From: JBBAAP01 sp043808305
GTDB taxonomy: Bacteria; Planctomycetota; MHYJ01; JACQXL01
Length of the DNA stretch: 21,290 nt
Direction of reading: 5' to 3'
NCBI GenBank assembly: GCA_043808305.1
Contig: JAZDFB010000062.1
Location: forward strand, 1 to 21,290
Position numbers and translations under genes: made by a program. This document shows positions 14,497-21,230 of the stretch, in pieces. Under the pieces are notes generated by a model. That model was not told the origin of the DNA. It was given only the letters and a program-made list of their open reading frames with translations, and searched no databases. Numbering within the stretch: the first letter of the stretch is position 1; each line of letters begins with the position of its first letter.

Positions 14497-15504
14497 ATGA
14501 CTCGTATCGTTTCCCGGTTAAAGAGCGAGGAAGACGTAACGCTGGATAATACTCTGCGTCCTTCCACCTTCCGGGAATTCGTCGGCCAGCCCAAGATAGT
14601 CAGCAACCTTAAAATCTACATTGAAGCCGCCAAGAAGCGTAACGAAGCGCTGGACCATATCCTTTTTTCGGGCATGCCGGGATTGGGCAAGACTACCCTG
14701 GCCTATCTGGTAGCCCGTTCGCTGGGCACCAATATTAAGTCAGTGGCCGGGCCGGCGCTGGAAAAACCGGCTGATTTGGCCGGCCTTTTGACCAACCTGA
14801 AGAAAGCGGATGTGCTTTTCATAGACGAAATCCACCGGATACCGACTATTGTCGAGGAATACCTGTATTCGGCCATCGAGGATTTCGTGCTTAATATTAT
14901 GATAGACCAGGGGCCGCACGCCCGCTCGGTCCAGATAAACCTGTCGCCGTTCACTTTGATTGGTGCGACCACGCGCGAGGGGCTTCTGAGCGAGCCGATG
15001 CGCAGCCGGTTCGGGATATTCGAGAAGCTCGGTCCGTATCCGGACGAGGAATTAATCGAGATAATAAAGCGGTCATCCAAAATTCTGGGCGTCAAGGGCG
15101 ATGCCGATTCGTTCAAGCTGATAGCCCAGCGAAGCCGGGGCACGCCCCGGATTGCCAACCGGATACTTAAACGCATCCGTGATTTGGCACAGATTAAATC
15201 AGATAACGTTATTTCGCGCCAGATTGCCGATGAAGGGCTGATTATGCTGGGGATAGACGAATGCGGGCTTGATGATACGGACCGTAAGATACTCAAAACT
15301 CTGATTTTGCATAAAGGCGGCCCGATTGGTCTGAAGACCATTGCTGTTTCGGTAGGCGAGGAAGAGGATACCGTAGAAGATGTCTACGAACCATACCTTA
15401 TAAAGTGCGGGTTTCTGGAAAAGACGCCCAAGGGGCGTAAAGCGACGGCTTTAGCTTATAAACACCTCAAGGAAACACCGCCCAAGCAGGAAAACCTGTT
15501 TTAA
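14497..15504 (+). CDS. ruvB: Holliday junction branch migration helicase RuvB
   Basis: RuvB is the AAA+ motor that drives Holliday junction branch migration with RuvA. The 335-residue protein begins with the family text LRPSTFREFVGQ and has Walker A GMPGLGKT (59-66), Walker B VLFIDE (106-111), sensor 1 IGATTR (155-160), an arginine-finger region EPMRSRFG, and the sensor 2/C-terminal helix SRGTPRIANRILKR, followed by a winged-helix domain. The usual GPPGLGKT has Met in place of the second residue. No Shine-Dalgarno sequence precedes the ATG, 51 bases after rplS. ruvA and ruvC are not adjacent. It is probably co-transcribed with trmD-rplS and converges on the FtsB/DivIC-like gene. Confidence 0.95.
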   Translation: MTRIVSRLKSEEDVTLDNTLRPSTFREFVGQPKIVSNLKIYIEAAKKRNEALDHILFSGMPGLGKTTLAYLVARSLGTNIKSVAGPALEKPADLAGLLTNLKKADVLFIDEIHRIPTIVEEYLYSAIEDFVLNIMIDQGPHARSVQINLSPFTLIGATTREGLLSEPMRSRFGIFEKLGPYPDEELIEIIKRSSKILGVKGDADSFKLIAQRSRGTPRIANRILKRIRDLAQIKSDNVISRQIADEGLIMLGIDECGLDDTDRKILKTLILHKGGPIGLKTIAVSVGEEEDTVEDVYEPYLIKCGFLEKTPKGRKATALAYKHLKETPPKQENLF

Positions 15505-15511
15505 GCCGCAG

Positions 15512-15580
15512 ATAATTTCAATAAGGGAATTATTATTCAGTTAATTAATCCGTGATTATCGGCGTGAATCTGTGAGCTAA
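15512..15580. other. Convergent gap: weak hairpin and dispersed motif
   Basis: ATAATTTC (15512-15519) can pair with GGAATTAT (15526-15533), eight pairs including one G-T, between the converging ruvB and FtsB-like genes; it is a weak bidirectional terminator candidate. From 15548, ATCCGTGATTAT and CGTGAATCTGTGAGCTAA (15563-15580) resemble the CGTG...GTGGCTAA motif at 12202-12220. The CTA at 15577-15579 is the reverse-strand stop of the next gene. Confidence 0.3.
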
Positions 15581-15858
15581 TTTTGTCTTTTAATAACCAG
15601 TTCGCCGGGCGAGGCCATTTTGAGTTCGTTGCGCATCAGGCTTTCCACATAGGTGGGATCCTGTTTGAGAGCGGCTATTTCCTGCTGGAGGTTCTGGCTG
15701 TTCTGTGACAGCGCCGTGCATTCGCGCTGGAGCTGGGCTGAATAATTTTTGAGTTTGCAGTTCTTTAGGTAAGCCGTAAGCGTGGTGGTCAGCAGGAATA
15801 CAATAAAGGCGCTTGCCACAAAACCCCAGAAATACGATGATAATTTGTTGTCTCTCAT
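15577..15858 (-). CDS. FtsB/DivIC-like septum formation initiator protein
   Basis: A 93-residue bitopic membrane protein of the FtsB/DivIC type, which links early and late divisome components. It has a short N-terminal cytoplasmic stretch (MRDNKLSS), one membrane helix (about 9-30, YFWGFVASAFIVFLLTTTL), then a periplasmic coiled coil (LQRECTALSQNSQNLQQEI) and the family signature ALKQDPTYVESLMRNELKMASPGE. The ATG at 15858 is preferred; a TTG five codons upstream (15873) is an alternative, and neither has a Shine-Dalgarno sequence. It is a single minus-strand gene between ruvB and psd. Membership is clear from architecture, but FtsB cannot be separated from DivIC. Confidence 0.85.
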   Translation of the reverse strand: MRDNKLSSYFWGFVASAFIVFLLTTTLTAYLKNCKLKNYSAQLQRECTALSQNSQNLQQEIAALKQDPTYVESLMRNELKMASPGELVIKRQN

Positions 15859-15866
15859 AATAATAC

Positions 15867-15894
15867 TTGACAATTCGCCGGCATTAAATAAACT
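15867..15894 (+). promoter_or_regulatory. Possible promoter of psd-pssA-folK-panC
   Basis: TTGACA (15867-15872) and TAAACT (15889-15894) are 16 bases apart. A further -10-like TATAAA occurs at 15920-15925 with only a poor -35. Either would serve psd at 15945. The -35 overlaps the upstream edge of the divergent FtsB-like gene. Confidence 0.33.
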
Positions 15895-15944
15895 TATTCG
15901 AGGTGAAAGTTAATATCGGTATAAATTTTGCAATACTTTAATAT

Positions 15945-16604
15945 ATGAAAATTCCGCTGGCTTCATACGGCAAGGCCGAAATCTTGCTGAGCACGGTGAT
16001 AATGCTGGCGGCGGCGTATTTCGCTTTCCGTGTCCACCCGGGCCTGGCTGTTATCCCGCTGTTGTTGCTGGGATTCGTGTTTTACTTTTTCCGCAACCCG
16101 GAGCGCGTTATTCCGCAGGGCGATGACCTGATTCTGTCTCCGGCTGACGGGACGATTATCGAGATAAAGGATTTTCAGGAGGATGAGTTCGTCAAGGCTG
16201 AAACGGTCAAGATAACGATATTCCTGTCGGTATTCAATGTCCATATAAACCGGGCGCCGTGCGACGGACAGGTGGCGTGGATTGATTACCGAAAAGGCGA
16301 ATTCCTGGTTGCCTCGAAACCTGATGCCTCGACCCGGAATGAATGCAATAACATCGGGTTGGCTGTCGGAAGCGGTTCAGGAAAGTTCCGGATACTGGTC
16401 CGGCAGATTGCCGGCATCATCGCCCAGCGCATTGTCTGCGCCTGCAAGCTAAACGACAGTTTAACCAAAGGCCAGGTGTTCGGTATGATTAAGTTCGGTT
16501 CGCGCACGGAAATCTGCATCCCCAAGGACAGGGTTAAGAGCGTGGAGATAAAACCGGGCGGCAAGGTAAAAGCCGGCCAGACGATAATCGCCCGGATGAA
16601 ATAG
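15945..16604 (+). CDS. psd: Phosphatidylserine decarboxylase proenzyme (short form)
   Basis: Psd converts phosphatidylserine to phosphatidylethanolamine at the membrane. The proenzyme self-cleaves at a Gly-Ser bond to make a pyruvoyl cofactor: here FGSRTEI, Gly185-Ser186, giving a small alpha and a larger beta chain. Other active-site text includes SPADGTI with Asp68 and FNVHINRAP with His100. Hydrophobic segments at about 12-28 and 33-49 anchor it. At 219 residues it is the short Psd form, without the N-terminal part of E. coli Psd. The ATG has no Shine-Dalgarno sequence. pssA, the enzyme that makes its substrate, starts 7 bases after the stop, so the two consecutive steps of PE synthesis are in one operon. 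Confidence 0.95.
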   Translation: MKIPLASYGKAEILLSTVIMLAAAYFAFRVHPGLAVIPLLLLGFVFYFFRNPERVIPQGDDLILSPADGTIIEIKDFQEDEFVKAETVKITIFLSVFNVHINRAPCDGQVAWIDYRKGEFLVASKPDASTRNECNNIGLAVGSGSGKFRILVRQIAGIIAQRIVCACKLNDSLTKGQVFGMIKFGSRTEICIPKDRVKSVEIKPGGKVKAGQTIIARMK

Positions 16605-16611
16605 GGATTAT

Positions 16612-17442
16612 ATGAAACTTCAGAAAATCAAAGGCGTGGCGATACTGCCCACATTGTTGACGTTGGGCAACCTGCTCTGCGGTTTTTTCAGTATTGTTTA
16701 TGTGTCGCAGGACCAATATAAAATAGCGGCGATACTGATTTTCGGGGCGATGGGTTTTGATGCCCTGGACGGGCGGGTAGCCCGGCTGACCAAAACCGCG
16801 TCCAACTTCGGCATCCAGATGGATTCCCTGGCCGATTTGGTATCCTTCGGCCTGGCGCCGGCCTTCATGGTTTACTCGTTAATAGCTACCAGCCATATTG
16901 AGGCTAATAAGCTGGAGATATTTTACAAGTTTATTGTCGTAATCGCGGCGTTTTACCTGGTCTGCGTGGCGCTGAGACTGGCCCGGTTCAATATCGAAGC
17001 CGGTTTGACCAAAGAAAGCCACGAATACTTTATAGGTCTGCCTTCACCCGGCGCGGGCGGTTTCCTGGCCAGCACAGTTCTTCTTTACGATCATCTTGTT
17101 TTCAATCTTAAAGTTATCAGCGCCGAGACAATCCTGCTTGTATTGCCGTTCGTGGTGCTTCTACTGGGCGTGTTGATGGTCAGCCGGTTCCGCTACACCC
17201 ACATAGGGAATAGTTTTGCCCGGGTTCATCCTTTTATCAAGCTATTGGAAGTCTTGGTCGTAGCTTTGTTTATTGCCATATACCATCAGTTGACGCTTTT
17301 TATAGTATTTCTATTCTTTATTTTGAGCGGGCCGGTCATTTACACGATGCAGCGCATATCAAAAAAGCCTGTGCCGGTGGACAACAAATTGTTGGGCCAG
17401 GCGGCTGCTTCAGATGAATCAAGTGACAACCAGATATTCTAA
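16612..17442 (+). CDS. pssA: CDP-diacylglycerol-serine O-phosphatidyltransferase
   Basis: This membrane enzyme makes phosphatidylserine from CDP-diacylglycerol and serine. The CDP-alcohol phosphotransferase motif DGx2ARx8Gx3Dx3D is perfect: Asp53-Gly54, Ala57-Arg58, Gly67, Asp71 and Asp75. LPTLLTLGNLLCGF at 12-25 is typical of bacterial PssA, and several hydrophobic helices follow to about residue 250. The 276-residue length is normal for the Bacillus-type enzyme. The hydrophilic tail (from about 250) overlaps folK by 29 bases. AGGGA (16603-16607) close to the ATG is a weak ribosome site. Confidence 0.94.
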   Translation: MKLQKIKGVAILPTLLTLGNLLCGFFSIVYVSQDQYKIAAILIFGAMGFDALDGRVARLTKTASNFGIQMDSLADLVSFGLAPAFMVYSLIATSHIEANKLEIFYKFIVVIAAFYLVCVALRLARFNIEAGLTKESHEYFIGLPSPGAGGFLASTVLLYDHLVFNLKVISAETILLVLPFVVLLLGVLMVSRFRYTHIGNSFARVHPFIKLLEVLVVALFIAIYHQLTLFIVFLFFILSGPVIYTMQRISKKPVPVDNKLLGQAAASDESSDNQIF

Positions 17443-17902
17443 CGTGATTGCATATATCGGATTGGGCAGCAACCTGGGCGATAAGAAAAATAACCTGAGA
17501 CAAGCTATCCGCCGGATTAGCGGCATAAATGGCATAAGGGTTTTGAAAACATCCCGGTTTTGCCGCACCGCGCCGGAAGGATTCGTCGGCCAACCCTGTT
17601 TCTTAAACGCGGTTGCAAGCATAAATACAAACTTGGCTCCCGACCGGTTGCTGGCCGCGCTGAAATTGATAGAAAAGATTATGGGCCGGGAAAAACAGGT
17701 CCGGCGCTGGGGGCCGCGGGTGATTGACCTGGATATACTGTTGTACGGAGACGCCGTAATAAAAACCGGGAATCTGACTATTCCTCATCCGCTGATGCAT
17801 AAACGCGGATTTGTGCTGGACCCGTTGTGCCAACTTGCTCCCGGCCTGAAGCATCCGGTTTCCCGTAAGCCGATTAGAAAGTTGCTGGAGTTATGCAGGT
17901 AA
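17414..17902 (+). CDS. folK: 2-amino-4-hydroxy-6-hydroxymethyldihydropteridine pyrophosphokinase
   Basis: HPPK transfers pyrophosphate from ATP to 6-hydroxymethyl-dihydropterin in folate synthesis. The 162-residue product shows AYIGLGSNLGDKKNNL (13-28), RTAPEGFVGQPCFLNAV, and the signature RWGPRVIDLDILLYG (98-112) with the Mg-binding Asp105 and Asp107, then IPHPLMHKRGFVL. The ATG at 17414 gives a 29-base overlap with pssA; a GTG at 17444 (VIAYIGLG...) would remove it and cannot be excluded, as neither has a clear Shine-Dalgarno sequence. The end overlaps panC by 10 bases. folP and folB are not nearby. Confidence 0.94.
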   Translation: MNQVTTRYSNVIAYIGLGSNLGDKKNNLRQAIRRISGINGIRVLKTSRFCRTAPEGFVGQPCFLNAVASINTNLAPDRLLAALKLIEKIMGREKQVRRWGPRVIDLDILLYGDAVIKTGNLTIPHPLMHKRGFVLDPLCQLAPGLKHPVSRKPIRKLLELCR

Positions 17903-18738
17903 TAAGAAATATAAACGCGCTTAAGGAAGTTATCCGCCGTTTTAAGTCCGGAGGCAAAACCGTCGGTTTTGTGCCGACGATGGGAGCTTTGCACCAAGGG
18001 CATCTGTCATTGATGAGGCAGTCAAGGAAAGATACTGATTTGACAGTGGTGAGTATATTTGTAAATCCGATGCAGTTCGGACCCGCGGAAGATTACAAGA
18101 AATACCCCCGGACATTGGCCGGGGATATCAAAATGATGAGAGCGGCTGGCGTGGATATCGTGTTTGCGCCGGCCGTTAATCGGATATACCCGGGGGGATT
18201 TCAATTCTGCGTGGATATCGGCAATCTTGGCGGCATGCTCTGCGGACGCTCGCGGCCGGGGCATTTTAAAGGCGTGTTAACCGTGGTGAATAAATTATTT
18301 AATATTGTCGAGCCGGATATCGCGTATTTCGGACAGAAGGATTACCAGCAGGCGCTGATAATCAGGCGGATGGTCCGCGACCTGGATATGAACCTCAGGA
18401 TTAAAGTCATGCCGATAGTCCGCGAAGAGGATGGGTTGGCCATGAGTTCGCGCAATAGATATCTTTCTGCGGATCAGCGCCGTCAGGCAACCTGTCTTTA
18501 TCGCGCTCTTAATGAAGCAAAACGGCAGGTTAGAAGCGGACAGGTATCTGCCGCCCGGATTATCGGCGCTATGAAGAAAATTATTAATCTGTCTGATGAG
18601 TCACGGATTGACTATATTGCAATTGTTGAGCCTGAGACTTTGTTGGATATTAAAACTGTGAAACCGGGGCAAAAAGCGCTTGCAGCTTTGGCTGTTTTTA
18701 TCGGCCGGACGCGGCTGATTGACAATATGTTTATTTGA
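17893..18738 (+). CDS. panC: Pantothenate synthetase
   Basis: PanC condenses pantoate with beta-alanine using ATP, the last step of pantothenate (vitamin B5, CoA precursor) synthesis. The 281-residue protein has FVPTMGALHQGHLSL with the HxGH motif (34-37), VSIFVNPMQFGPAEDYKKYP, CGRSRPGHFKGVLTVVNKLF, YFGQKDYQQ and the KMSKS-like MSSRN (184-188). Length matches the family. Its start overlaps folK by 10 bases, implying coupled translation. panB and panD are not present. The 3' end overlaps the converging hpt gene by 8 bases. Confidence 0.96.
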   Translation: MQVIRNINALKEVIRRFKSGGKTVGFVPTMGALHQGHLSLMRQSRKDTDLTVVSIFVNPMQFGPAEDYKKYPRTLAGDIKMMRAAGVDIVFAPAVNRIYPGGFQFCVDIGNLGGMLCGRSRPGHFKGVLTVVNKLFNIVEPDIAYFGQKDYQQALIIRRMVRDLDMNLRIKVMPIVREEDGLAMSSRNRYLSADQRRQATCLYRALNEAKRQVRSGQVSAARIIGAMKKIINLSDESRIDYIAIVEPETLLDIKTVKPGQKALAALAVFIGRTRLIDNMFI

Positions 18739-19252
18739 GATAGCGGATATCAGACAAAGAGCGGTAGCGTTCGTTAAAATCCATACCGTAACCCACAACA
18801 AATTTGCTGGGTATCTTAAACCCGCAATAATCTATCCTAACATTGACTTTACGCTGGTTGGGCTTATCCAGCAGGGTGCAGACCTTGATGCTGCGCGGTT
18901 TTTGCCGGAGGAGCATCCGTCGTATATGGCTGATGGTCAGGCCTGTATCTATTATATCATCGACAATCAAGACGTCTTTGCCTTTAACAGGCTGGACGAT
19001 ATCCAACAAGACTCTGATTTTACCGGATGACACGGTACCGGAGCCGTAGGACGAGACTTTGATAAAATCTATGTGGACAGGGATATCCAGGTGGCGGATG
19101 AGGTCACTCATAAAGATAAAAACGCCGTTTAAAACGCCGACGATAAGAGGCTTTTTTTTGCGGTAATCACCGGAAATCCGGCGCGATAGGCTTCTAACTT
19201 TCTTCTGTATCTTTGAAGCTGATATGAAATTATGGAGTTGATGCTGTTTCAT
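18731..19252 (-). CDS. hpt: Hypoxanthine(-guanine) phosphoribosyltransferase
   Basis: This purine-salvage enzyme makes IMP/GMP from hypoxanthine/guanine and PRPP. The 173-residue protein contains VGVLNGVFIFMSDLIRHL, the PRPP-binding loop VLIVDDIIDTGLT (94-106), CTLLDKP, and FVVGYGMDFNERYR. Length is normal for Hpt. It begins 6 bases after the sigma factor stop on the same strand, with no clear Shine-Dalgarno sequence, so the two are probably co-transcribed and translationally coupled. It converges on panC with an 8-base overlap of the coding ends and no space for a separate terminator. Substrate preference between hypoxanthine and guanine cannot be read from sequence. Confidence 0.94.
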   Translation of the reverse strand: MKQHQLHNFISASKIQKKVRSLSRRISGDYRKKKPLIVGVLNGVFIFMSDLIRHLDIPVHIDFIKVSSYGSGTVSSGKIRVLLDIVQPVKGKDVLIVDDIIDTGLTISHIRRMLLRQKPRSIKVCTLLDKPNQRKVNVRIDYCGFKIPSKFVVGYGMDFNERYRSLSDIRYLK

Positions 19253-19258
19253 AGCCGA

Positions 19259-20101
19259 TTATTCGTCCGTTGCGAGGTTTGATATGTGGTAATGTATTTT
19301 TTTTAAGGCCTGTCGGATGAGTTGTCTGACCCGTTCCTTGGTCAATTTAGTGATTTTCCCGACCTGCTCCAGTGTTCGGGGTGTTTTCCTGAGCCGCGTC
19401 TCGGTCGATAAATCCAGCCCGTAACGGAGTCGGAGTATCAACGCTTCACGTTGACTTATCTGACTGAGGAGCTTATTGATCAGTTCTACGTCAGACTTAT
19501 CAAACATCTGAGTTTCGACCGACTTATTTTTTTCATCAGGCAGAATATCAGACGCACCGCTCAAAAGCTCTATGCTGAATATCCGGCCGGTGACAAAGCC
19601 GTTGCGAAAGATACGCTTTACGATTTTTACCTTTTCCAACGGGATATCCAGCTTTTTTATGATTTCCTGCGGCAACGGCTGTCGTCCGGCTTTCTGGTAG
19701 AGCTCTTCAGAAACGGATTTCCATTTAGCAAGCAGTTCAACCAGATAATGGGGCAAACGGATGGGTTTCCCGATATTCATAATTGCCTGCTGGATGGCGC
19801 ATTTAATCCACCAAGATGCATAGGTGCTGAAACGAACGCCCCGGTTAGAGTTGAACTTATTAACCGCCTTAAGCAGGCCGATATTTCCTTCTTCAATAAG
19901 GTCTTCCAGCGGCAGGCCGCGTCCGGTGAATTTCTTGGCGATATAAACAACCAGCTTAAGATTACTTCTGATCATTTTTTCCCGCGCCTTTTTGTCTCCT
20001 TTGAGGCTGAGCGCGGCGAGTCTTTTTTCGTCGTCCTTGGAAAGCAGCTCGACTTTGCTTAATTCGCGCAGATAAACGCTTAAGTGACTTTCTTGTTTCA
20101 T
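19259..20101 (-). CDS. Sigma-70 family RNA polymerase sigma factor (RpoD/RpoS-like, group 2 type)
   Basis: The 280-residue protein has region 1.2 (SVYLRELSKVELLS), region 2 (about 44-108: RSNLKLVVYIAKKF, LIEEGNIGLLKAVNKF, FSTYASWWIKCAI), region 3 and region 4 (about 209-270, ending LTKERVRQLIRQALKKI). Region 1.1 is absent and it is far shorter than a typical primary sigma, so I read it as an alternative, RpoD-like sigma. Region 4 differs from RpoD: extra residues STETRLRKTP lie before the recognition helix unit, and the usual RQIE reads RQLI. An ATG at 20122 adds seven codons, but it would lie upstream of the predicted transcription start (about 20107), so 20101 is preferred. hpt follows after 6 bases. 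Regulon unknown. Confidence 0.9.
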   Translation of the reverse strand: MKQESHLSVYLRELSKVELLSKDDEKRLAALSLKGDKKAREKMIRSNLKLVVYIAKKFTGRGLPLEDLIEEGNIGLLKAVNKFNSNRGVRFSTYASWWIKCAIQQAIMNIGKPIRLPHYLVELLAKWKSVSEELYQKAGRQPLPQEIIKKLDIPLEKVKIVKRIFRNGFVTGRIFSIELLSGASDILPDEKNKSVETQMFDKSDVELINKLLSQISQREALILRLRYGLDLSTETRLRKTPRTLEQVGKITKLTKERVRQLIRQALKKIHYHISNLATDE

Positions 20102-20104
20102 AAT

Positions 20105-20117
20105 TATTACGGTAATA
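20105..20117. promoter_or_regulatory. Small inverted repeat at the sigma gene -10/start site
   Basis: TATTAC-G-GTAATA (20105-20117) is a perfect 6+1+6 inverted repeat. It overlaps the -10 box and expected transcription start of the sigma gene, so a regulator binding there could block transcription. It is AT-rich and short, so chance is possible. Confidence 0.35.
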
Positions 20118-20141
20118 TACATATCATTTTATCTGTGTCAA
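20114..20141 (-). promoter_or_regulatory. Promoter of the sigma factor-hpt operon
   Basis: On the minus strand a perfect TTGACA (plus coordinates 20136-20141) is followed after 16 bases by TATATT (20114-20119, one mismatch). Transcription should start near 20107, six bases before the ATG at 20101, so the message would be almost leaderless. No Shine-Dalgarno sequence is present, consistent with this. Confidence 0.6.
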
Positions 20142-20172
20142 AATAAAGAAGAGTGCTTGATTTGGCGGGTGT

Positions 20173-20191
20173 GTAACCGTATAGCGGTTAC
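20173..20191. promoter_or_regulatory. Perfect 7-base inverted repeat, candidate operator
   Basis: GTAACCG (20173-20179) and CGGTTAC (20185-20191) are perfect inverted repeats around TATAG. The site is about 30 bases upstream of the sigma gene -35 and also overlaps a plus-strand promoter-like pair TTGATT (20157-20162)/TATAGC (20180-20185) with 17-base spacing. It could be a regulator site in the shared sigma/nadK control region or an RNA hairpin. Confidence 0.4.
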
Positions 20192-20220
20192 CAGATGCTG
20201 TCTTGCAGGTTGAAATTAGT

Positions 20221-20249
20221 TTGACAGAACCTCTTTAATATGCAAAAAT
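20221..20249 (+). promoter_or_regulatory. Possible nadK promoter with extended -10
   Basis: TTGACA (20221-20226) is 17 bases before AAAAAT (20244-20249), preceded by TGC (20241-20243) as in an extended -10. The start would be near 20256, leaving an 85-base leader. The leader has ATAACC at 20268 and 20303, and another copy at 20248; I recognise no riboswitch. Confidence 0.4.
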
Positions 20250-20341
20250 AACCCTTTCGCAGGAGAGATAACCTGTTCTTAGACCCTGGATATCTCGGGA
20301 CGATAACCTTCAAGGATACTATAGGGCCTAAAGGAGTATGT

Positions 20342-21196
20342 ATGAAAAAGAGAGTAATCCTTATCGGAGACCGCAAAAGGCCTATGATTTCTGCTATTAT
20401 AAATGATATTGAACCTTGGCTTTCCGGGCTGGCCAGTATTGTGGCGATTGACCAGACCAACCGGTTAGACCTGTCAAAAATAAAGGCCGACCTGGCTATC
20501 GTGCTGGGCGGTGATGGCTCTATTCTTTCTGTGGCCCGCCGGTTTAATAAAAATCAAATACCCGTGGTTGGGGTTAACCTGGGTAAATTCGGGTTCCTGA
20601 CCGAATACCCACTATCCGAGTTGAAAATAGCCCTGAAAGACGTAATTTCCAAGCCGTTGCAAAGGTCATCAAGGATGATGCTTCAGTGCGAGATTTACCG
20701 GGGGAGCAAGAAGCTCGGCCCGTTTATCGCGCTTAATGACGTGGTTATTAGCCGCGGAAGCATTTCCAGGATGATTTACCTTAAGCTCAGGGTGAATAAT
20801 CAGGATTTAACGGTATTCCGCGGCGACGGGATGATTATTTCTACGCCGGTTGGTTCGACGGCACATTCTCTTTCGGCCGGCGGGCCGTTGGTTCATCCTG
20901 AAATGCAGGCATTTATCCTGACACCGATATGTCCGCATACGCTGAGTATGAGGCCGATTATTGCTCCAGCCAATCACCCTATAGAAATAGAAATGATTGA
21001 TGAAAAGGGTGAAGAAGTTATTCTAACCCTGGACGGACAAGTATTCATGTACCTTCATCCTGGAGACCGGATTGTTATTAATAAGGCTAAGCAGTTGTTC
21101 TATCTTGTCAAGAGACAGGGGCGGAATTTTTACCGGACCATTGGCGAGAAACTAAAATGGGGCGGGCAACCGCACTCAGAGCGTTTCAGCGAGTAA
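20342..21196 (+). CDS. nadK: NAD kinase
   Basis: NAD kinase phosphorylates NAD to NADP in the cytoplasm. The 284-residue protein has the catalytic GGDGS (56-60), VGVNLGKFGFLTEYP (76-90), LNDVVISRG (131-139), FRGDGMIISTPVGSTAHSLSAGGPLVHP (159-186, the conserved NAD-binding stretch) and LTPICPHTLSMRPI. Length is typical. AAGGAG (20331-20336) lies 5 bases before the ATG at 20342; another ATG at 20338 is out of frame. ndk starts 34 bases downstream in the same direction, a plausible nucleotide-metabolism pair. The divergent sigma gene shares its upstream gap. Confidence 0.97.
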   Translation: MKKRVILIGDRKRPMISAIINDIEPWLSGLASIVAIDQTNRLDLSKIKADLAIVLGGDGSILSVARRFNKNQIPVVGVNLGKFGFLTEYPLSELKIALKDVISKPLQRSSRMMLQCEIYRGSKKLGPFIALNDVVISRGSISRMIYLKLRVNNQDLTVFRGDGMIISTPVGSTAHSLSAGGPLVHPEMQAFILTPICPHTLSMRPIIAPANHPIEIEMIDEKGEEVILTLDGQVFMYLHPGDRIVINKAKQLFYLVKRQGRNFYRTIGEKLKWGGQPHSERFSE

Positions 21197-21230
21197 ATAA
21201 CGTTATGTCAGATTCGTAAAGGAGTGAATT

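Noticed and set aside
19451..20062. Plus-strand open frame (203 codons) opposite the sigma factor gene
   Set aside because: The minus strand encodes a clear sigma-70 protein. The plus frame shows no family features and no ribosome site.
20200..20341. Riboswitch or small RNA in the nadK leader
   Set aside because: I saw no known riboswitch core (for example NAD+ or thiamine types) and only weak stems. A structured-RNA search would be needed to say more.
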